Shown: positions 60,204-64,000 of the stretch, piece by piece
How positions within the stretch are numbered: position 1 is the stretch's first letter
Layout of the letters: every line of letters starts with the position of its first letter
Source of the DNA: Micavibrio_A sp040381535
Lineage (GTDB): Bacteria; Pseudomonadota; Alphaproteobacteria; Micavibrionales; Micavibrionaceae
Length of the DNA: 64,000 bases
Assembly (NCBI GenBank): GCA_040381535.1
Contig: JBEIHF010000006.1
Span: 1 to 64,000 of the forward strand
Direction: 5' to 3'
The notes under the pieces: model-generated
The model's input: the letters and a program-made list of their open reading frames with translations, nothing else
Databases searched by the model: none
Told to the model about the DNA's origin: nothing
Translations under genes and position numbers: made by a program

Positions 60204-60353
60204 TTAAAACAGCGTGTATATAAAAACGCCCATGGCCGAACCTTTTACGGCGAAGAGCAGGCTACCGACCAAAAGAAGCACGGCCATAATGGGCAGCATC
60301 CAGAATTTCTTGCGTATCTTTAAAAATAGCCACAGTTCTTGCAAAAATTCCAT
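60204..60353 (-). CDS. DUF5989 family small membrane protein (49 residues)
   Basis: A 49-residue protein, MEFLQELWLFLKIRKKFWML then PIMAVLLLVGSLLFAVKGSA and ending FIYTLF. The pattern (short amphipathic head with RKKFWLLP, one membrane helix, ending G-S-A-x-x-x-F-I-Y-T-L-F) is that of DUF5989, which travels with NodU-type carbamoyltransferases. Gaps of 9 bp to sxtJ and 4 bp to the carbamoyltransferase gene indicate one transcript. Function unknown. Confidence 0.85.
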   Translation of the reverse strand: MEFLQELWLFLKIRKKFWMLPIMAVLLLVGSLLFAVKGSAMGVFIYTLF

Positions 60354-60362
60354 GGCGCTTTC

Positions 60363-60806
60363 CTAAAATTGATACTTCATTGGGTAGGGAAGACCGCTGT
60401 CTCCACGTTTTTCCCAATAGGTAAGACGATAAGGATCAGGTCTTTTTTCGATAAGGTCTTTGTGCATCAGGCGCAATACATATGCGCCCGGAATAAAACA
60501 GACGATAAAAATAAATCCCATCAGAACGGGAGTCACTACCGCAGAAATTTTAGGCGCTATTTTTAAAAACACATTTTTGACAGCGCCGATCCACTCCGGC
60601 TTTATAAGCGTGGCGCCAAACGTTACAGCGCAGAGCACGAGGAACGCAAAAGAAAACCACCCGAATGAAATGAAAAGATGTAAGGCGCCTATCGTTGCCA
60701 GAACGGCCGCGAGCGTAAAACCGAATACGCGGTCCGAAGGGATTTTCGTTTGCTGGTGGCTTCGCAAATCCTCATGGAAATTCAGGTTGTCGGCTGCTTG
60801 GGACAT
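60363..60806 (-). CDS. SxtJ family membrane protein
   Basis: 147 residues with three hydrophobic segments (about 29-46, 52-66, 87-110) and a conserved C-terminal DPYRLTYWEKRGDSGLPYPM. This is the SxtJ-like protein found beside NodU-type carbamoyltransferases, named from cyanobacterial saxitoxin clusters; here there is no toxin pathway. First gene of the four-gene cassette (SxtJ, DUF5989, carbamoyltransferase, SGNH hydrolase). Confidence 0.85.
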   Translation of the reverse strand: MSQAADNLNFHEDLRSHQQTKIPSDRVFGFTLAAVLATIGALHLFISFGWFSFAFLVLCAVTFGATLIKPEWIGAVKNVFLKIAPKISAVVTPVLMGFIFIVCFIPGAYVLRLMHKDLIEKRPDPYRLTYWEKRGDSGLPYPMKYQF

Positions 60807-60846
60807 GCCCCAGTTTTAGCGGAAAAAACCAATGCTTACAATGGCA

Positions 60847-63453
60847 TCAATAAAGGCCGCCGGTGCCGTCAAAACCGCTGGCAGGTGGTTGTTGTTCCTG
60901 CTGCGGCGGATTAACGGGCGCGGGTCCCGTCACGGTGTCGCGTTCGCGGGAAAAAGATGTAAACGCGTCATCCGCAGGCGGGAAGGGTTGTGGTTCAAGT
61001 TCGGGTGCTTGATTGGCGTACGGGTCGCTACCGTACATGGTGGCATCTTGCGCATTGGGATTTTCTGTCCCTTCACCGTATTCCAGTGCCTGTTCCGCGC
61101 CTAAAACCGTGTTGTTCAAAACATAGTCGTCCAAATTGGGTTCTGTGCCCGTCACGAATGCTTCCCAGATCACATGTGGGTCGCCCGGCATGGCGGCGCG
61201 CCCCGTATCGGCATTGATGCGCACATTCTTTATGCCCGGTGGAACGCGGAACGGTGTGGGCGGTGTATCTTTGAGCGCCTCTTTCATGAATTCTCCGAAA
61301 ATCGGCGCGGCGGTGGAGCCGCCCGTTTCGCGTTTGCCCAAGGATTTGGGTTCGTCAAAGCCGACGAACACGCCCACGACCAAGTCAGGCGAGAATCCTA
61401 CAAACCAAGTGTCTTTGGATTTGTTCGTGGTGCCTGTTTTTCCCGCGAGCGGACGGCCCAATGCCGCGAGCTTGGCGGCCGTGCCGCGTTGAACCACGCC
61501 TTCGAGAATGCTTACCATCTGATACGCCGTGCGCTCATCGGCGATTTGCTCACGCCCGTCGGGAACGATAGGTGTTGTCTGCCCATCCCAACGGATCAGC
61601 TTGCCGCAATTGGGACAGGGGCGTTTGTCATACGAATACACTGTCTCGCCGTGGCGGTTCTGGATACGGTCGATGATGGTGGGTGTGATTTTTTTGCCGC
61701 CGTTCACCAGCATGCCGTAGGCGGAGGTGAGTTTGAGGAGTGTCGTCTCGCCCGCGCCAAGTGCGTAGGACAAATACGGTTTCATATCATCTGCGATGCC
61801 AAAACGCTTCGCGTACTCCACGATGGCGGGCATGCCCAAGTGATCGGCAAGACGCACCGTCATCAGGTTTCTCGATTTTTCCACGCCGGCGCGGATCGGC
61901 GTCGGGCCGTAATATTTACCGGAATAGTTCGTGGGGCGCCAGAAATCACCGGGCGCTTGCTCCATCACAAACGGTGCGTCCAAAACGCGGGTCGCGGGGG
62001 TAAAGCCTTTATCCAATGCCGCCAAATATACGAACGGCTTGAAAGCGGAACCCGGCTGGCGTTTGGCTTGCGTGGCGCGGTTAAATTGTGAAGGGCCGTA
62101 TTTCCAGCCGCCCTGAATGGCAAGAACACGGCCCGTGTGCGGGTCTATGGCGATCAACGCGCCCTGCACTTTGGGAAGTTGCTGGAGCGCCCATGACTTA
62201 TCTTTCTTTTGCACCAGAATAACATCGCCGACTTCGAGCACCTGATTGACACCCGTGATTTCTGGGCCGAGCGCATAGCATTCATCAAGGCATTTGCGCG
62301 CCCATTGTACGTTGAGAAGCGGCAAAGAGGCCGTGGATTTATCCGCAAAGCCTATCTTGGCGTTTTGTCCGCCGCTTTCAAGCACGATCGCCAGAACCCA
62401 GTCATCTGGCATATCATCGGGTTCTTCCACACCTATCAGTTGGTCTGGCCAGCTTTCCATGGAATCGAAATGGGCGAGCGGACCGCGCCATCCGTGACGG
62501 CGGTCATAGTCCATCAAACCATCGCGCAAGGATTTTACGGCAATCGCCTGAAGGCGCGGATCGATAGAGGTACGGACCGTTAGCCCGCCTTTGTACAAAC
62601 TGTCTTCGCCGTATTGGGCTTTCAACTGGCGGCGGACTTCTTCGGCAAAGAACGGCGCGGACACCACATCGGACTCGTCTTTCAATGTCATCGCAAGCGA
62701 CGATGCCTTGGCCAGTTCCGCTTGCGATGCAGTGATATAACCGTCTTCTTGCATACGGTCGATAACCCAGTTACGGCGGGTAAGCGCTGCGTTATGCTTT
62801 CTGATCGGATGGTAATTGTTGGGCGCTTTGGGAAGGGCCGCGAGATAAGCTACTTCGGCGACGTTCAGGTCATCGAGCTTTTTATCAAAGTAGGTTTGCG
62901 CGGCTGCGGCCACGCCGTACGATCTTTGGCCCAGATAAATTTCGTTCAGATACAATTCTAAAATCTGGTTTTTGGTCATGGCCTCTTCCATGCGCGTGGC
63001 AAGAATGGCTTCTTTTATTTTGCGCTCATATGAACGTTCGTTGGTCAGCAAAAAGTTCTTGGCGACCTGCTGCGTGATCGTCGACGCGCCCTTCATGCGG
63101 CCGCCTTTGTGCAAAAAATTTGTGAGGGCGGCGCGGGCAATAGCTTTCACGTCTATACCGGGATGTTTGTAAAAATTCTGGTCTTCGGAGGATATGAACG
63201 CGTTCTTCACGAGGTCCGGCATGCTCTCTACCGGAACGAAGACGCGTTTCTCTTGCGCGTATTCGGCAAGCAGTCTTCCATCCCCTGCATAGATACGGGT
63301 GACGATGGGTGGTTCGTACTTTTTAAGTTGGGAGTAATCGGGAAGATCGCGCCCGAAATGCGAAACGACCAAAGCGGCCCCGCCGATACCGGCGATAGCC
63401 CCCAAAAAACCTAATGAAAACAAAGCTAAAAACAGCTTTCCCAGCCAGCGCAT
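60847..63453 (-). CDS. Penicillin-binding protein 1A (transglycosylase/transpeptidase)
   Basis: Class A PBP that polymerises and crosslinks peptidoglycan. 868 residues from ATG 63453 (MRWLGKLFLALFSLGFLGAI, the membrane anchor). The glycosyltransferase domain shows SSEDQNFYKHPGID, KGASTITQQVAKN and LELYLNEIYLGQRSYGVAAA. The PBP1A-specific OB-like insertion precedes the transpeptidase motifs PGSAFKPF (SxxK), KSRN (SxN-like) and GKTGTTNKSKDTW. The C-terminus is a proline/glutamine-rich tail. Monocistronic, upstream of the sxtJ cassette on the same strand. Confidence 0.95.
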   Translation of the reverse strand: MRWLGKLFLALFSLGFLGAIAGIGGAALVVSHFGRDLPDYSQLKKYEPPIVTRIYAGDGRLLAEYAQEKRVFVPVESMPDLVKNAFISSEDQNFYKHPGIDVKAIARAALTNFLHKGGRMKGASTITQQVAKNFLLTNERSYERKIKEAILATRMEEAMTKNQILELYLNEIYLGQRSYGVAAAAQTYFDKKLDDLNVAEVAYLAALPKAPNNYHPIRKHNAALTRRNWVIDRMQEDGYITASQAELAKASSLAMTLKDESDVVSAPFFAEEVRRQLKAQYGEDSLYKGGLTVRTSIDPRLQAIAVKSLRDGLMDYDRRHGWRGPLAHFDSMESWPDQLIGVEEPDDMPDDWVLAIVLESGGQNAKIGFADKSTASLPLLNVQWARKCLDECYALGPEITGVNQVLEVGDVILVQKKDKSWALQQLPKVQGALIAIDPHTGRVLAIQGGWKYGPSQFNRATQAKRQPGSAFKPFVYLAALDKGFTPATRVLDAPFVMEQAPGDFWRPTNYSGKYYGPTPIRAGVEKSRNLMTVRLADHLGMPAIVEYAKRFGIADDMKPYLSYALGAGETTLLKLTSAYGMLVNGGKKITPTIIDRIQNRHGETVYSYDKRPCPNCGKLIRWDGQTTPIVPDGREQIADERTAYQMVSILEGVVQRGTAAKLAALGRPLAGKTGTTNKSKDTWFVGFSPDLVVGVFVGFDEPKSLGKRETGGSTAAPIFGEFMKEALKDTPPTPFRVPPGIKNVRINADTGRAAMPGDPHVIWEAFVTGTEPNLDDYVLNNTVLGAEQALEYGEGTENPNAQDATMYGSDPYANQAPELEPQPFPPADDAFTSFSRERDTVTGPAPVNPPQQEQQPPASGFDGTGGLY

Positions 63454-63529
63454 GGGGGTTTTATCGCATATATTTGGGGCGCAATAAAGGCGCAAAATAT
63501 GCCTAGTTGGGACTTATCTTGAAGGCTTG

Positions 63530-64000
63530 TTAGCTGGCCATTTCCGTCAATGATAGGAATTGGCGAAGGCGTTCGGATTTAGGGTTGGAAAGTATCTCCA
63601 CCCCGCCTTTTTCTTCCACCATACCTTCGTTCATGAAAACGATCTGGTCGGCGGCGCGGCGCGCAAAACCCAGATGGTGGGTGATGAGAAACACGCCGAT
63701 GCCGCGTTCCTTCAAATGCGCGAGCTTGGTCAGTATTTTCGCCGTTTGCTCGACGTCGAGCGCCGAAGTGATTTCATCAAGCAAGATATAGCGCGGGTTG
63801 AGCATAAGCGCACGGGCCAGTGCCACACGCTGGCGCTGCCCGATCGAGGCTTCATTCGGAAAGCTGTCGATGAATTGCTGCATTTCGAAAAGATTGATCA
63901 AACCTTGAATATCTTTTTCGGCGTTAGCGTTGCTGTTGCAGGCGGGGAGCATGATGTTTTCCCGCAAAGTCAGATGCGGCCACAAGAACAGAGATTGAAA
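63530..64000 (-). CDS. ABC transporter ATP-binding protein, amino-acid type (5' end beyond window)
   Basis: The visible C-terminal 156 codons begin with the Q-loop region FQSLFLWPHLTLRENIMLPA, typical of polar amino-acid importers. The signature loop is EASIGQRQRVALARALML, a departure from LSGGQ, followed by Walker B ILLDEITSALD and the switch ITHHLGFA (H-loop H present). The Walker A lies beyond the window edge. Subfamily assignment is from the Q-loop and D-loop only. Confidence 0.85.
   Translation of the reverse strand, partial: FQSLFLWPHLTLRENIMLPACNSNANAEKDIQGLINLFEMQQFIDSFPNEASIGQRQRVALARALMLNPRYILLDEITSALDVEQTAKILTKLAHLKERGIGVFLITHHLGFARRAADQIVFMNEGMVEEKGGVEILSNPKSERLRQFLSLTEMAS

Noticed and set aside
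1..64000. tRNA or rRNA genes, IS elements, CRISPR arrays, prophage
   Set aside because: No cloverleaf-like segment, transposase, repeat-spacer array or phage structural gene was recognised by reading; a tRNAscan-SE and ISfinder run would settle it.

Overview
The window looks like a chromosomal segment of an alphaproteobacterium with mid-range GC. The lineage-typical markers are an NDUFA12-type complex I subunit, a DUF2155 protein beside aat, an accB/accC-aroQ-DsbA-M48 gene string, a phasin with PhaR-like operators, a YqgE protein, an RsmB/NOP methyltransferase and an rlmE preceded by a small membrane protein. Heptose synthesis (hldE), many lipoproteins and class A and DacF-type penicillin-binding proteins show a diderm envelope. 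The order cannot be fixed from sequence alone; a Rhodospirillales- or Micavibrionales-like relative is a guess. I saw no tRNA, rRNA, CRISPR array, insertion sequence or prophage.

Layout. 1-6.8 kb: ribonucleotide reductase genes nrdB (cut by the window edge) and nrdA, separated by orphan genes and a decayed phosphate-transporter remnant; both nrd genes carry the same promoter hexamers and tandem NrdR-like boxes. 7-16.7 kb: a translationally nested small-ORF string, pyruvate kinase with a coupled EF-hand lipoprotein, an MscS channel, a Nudix protein, a LapG-like (C93) protease fused to an apparent c-di-GMP-binding MshEN domain, hldE, a small cysteine-bearing winged-helix protein behind a Fur-box promoter, two lipoproteins and a pilin-like protein. 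16.7-22 kb: DacF-SPOR, phasin, clpS-clpA. 22-33 kb: a rearranged junction with two truncated genes, RidA, NDUFA12-mlaD-DUF2155, aat, an esterase, and a long leftward operon running M48 protease > two DsbA-like proteins > PCuAC copper chaperone > aroQ > accB > GNAT > accC.

33-41 kb: rlmE, a duplicated hairpin repeat flanking an orphan gene, guaB, small exported proteins, an Old Yellow Enzyme and an rRNA methyltransferase. 41-46.5 kb: a MarR-like regulator and the methionine genes metF, metB and metE, with a SAM-I (S-box) riboswitch and its terminator ahead of metB-metE. 46.5-57 kb: an aminotransferase, guaA, a histone H1-like protein, an M32 carboxypeptidase, thrC, two tandem M16 peptidases, a RimJ-type acetyltransferase and YqgE. 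57-64 kb: a tight sxtJ-DUF5989-carbamoyltransferase-SGNH hydrolase cassette (a 49-residue gene sits inside it), PBP1A, and the start of an amino-acid-type ABC transporter ATPase that leaves the window.

The most interesting items are the MshEN-C93 protease fusion (a possible one-protein c-di-GMP-controlled periplasmic protease), the Fur-box promoter driving a small winged-helix protein with clustered cysteines, the paired regulation of split nrdA/nrdB, the duplicated hairpin element around an orphan gene, and the carbamoyltransferase cassette. All functional statements rest on reading motifs by eye; no database search was run.
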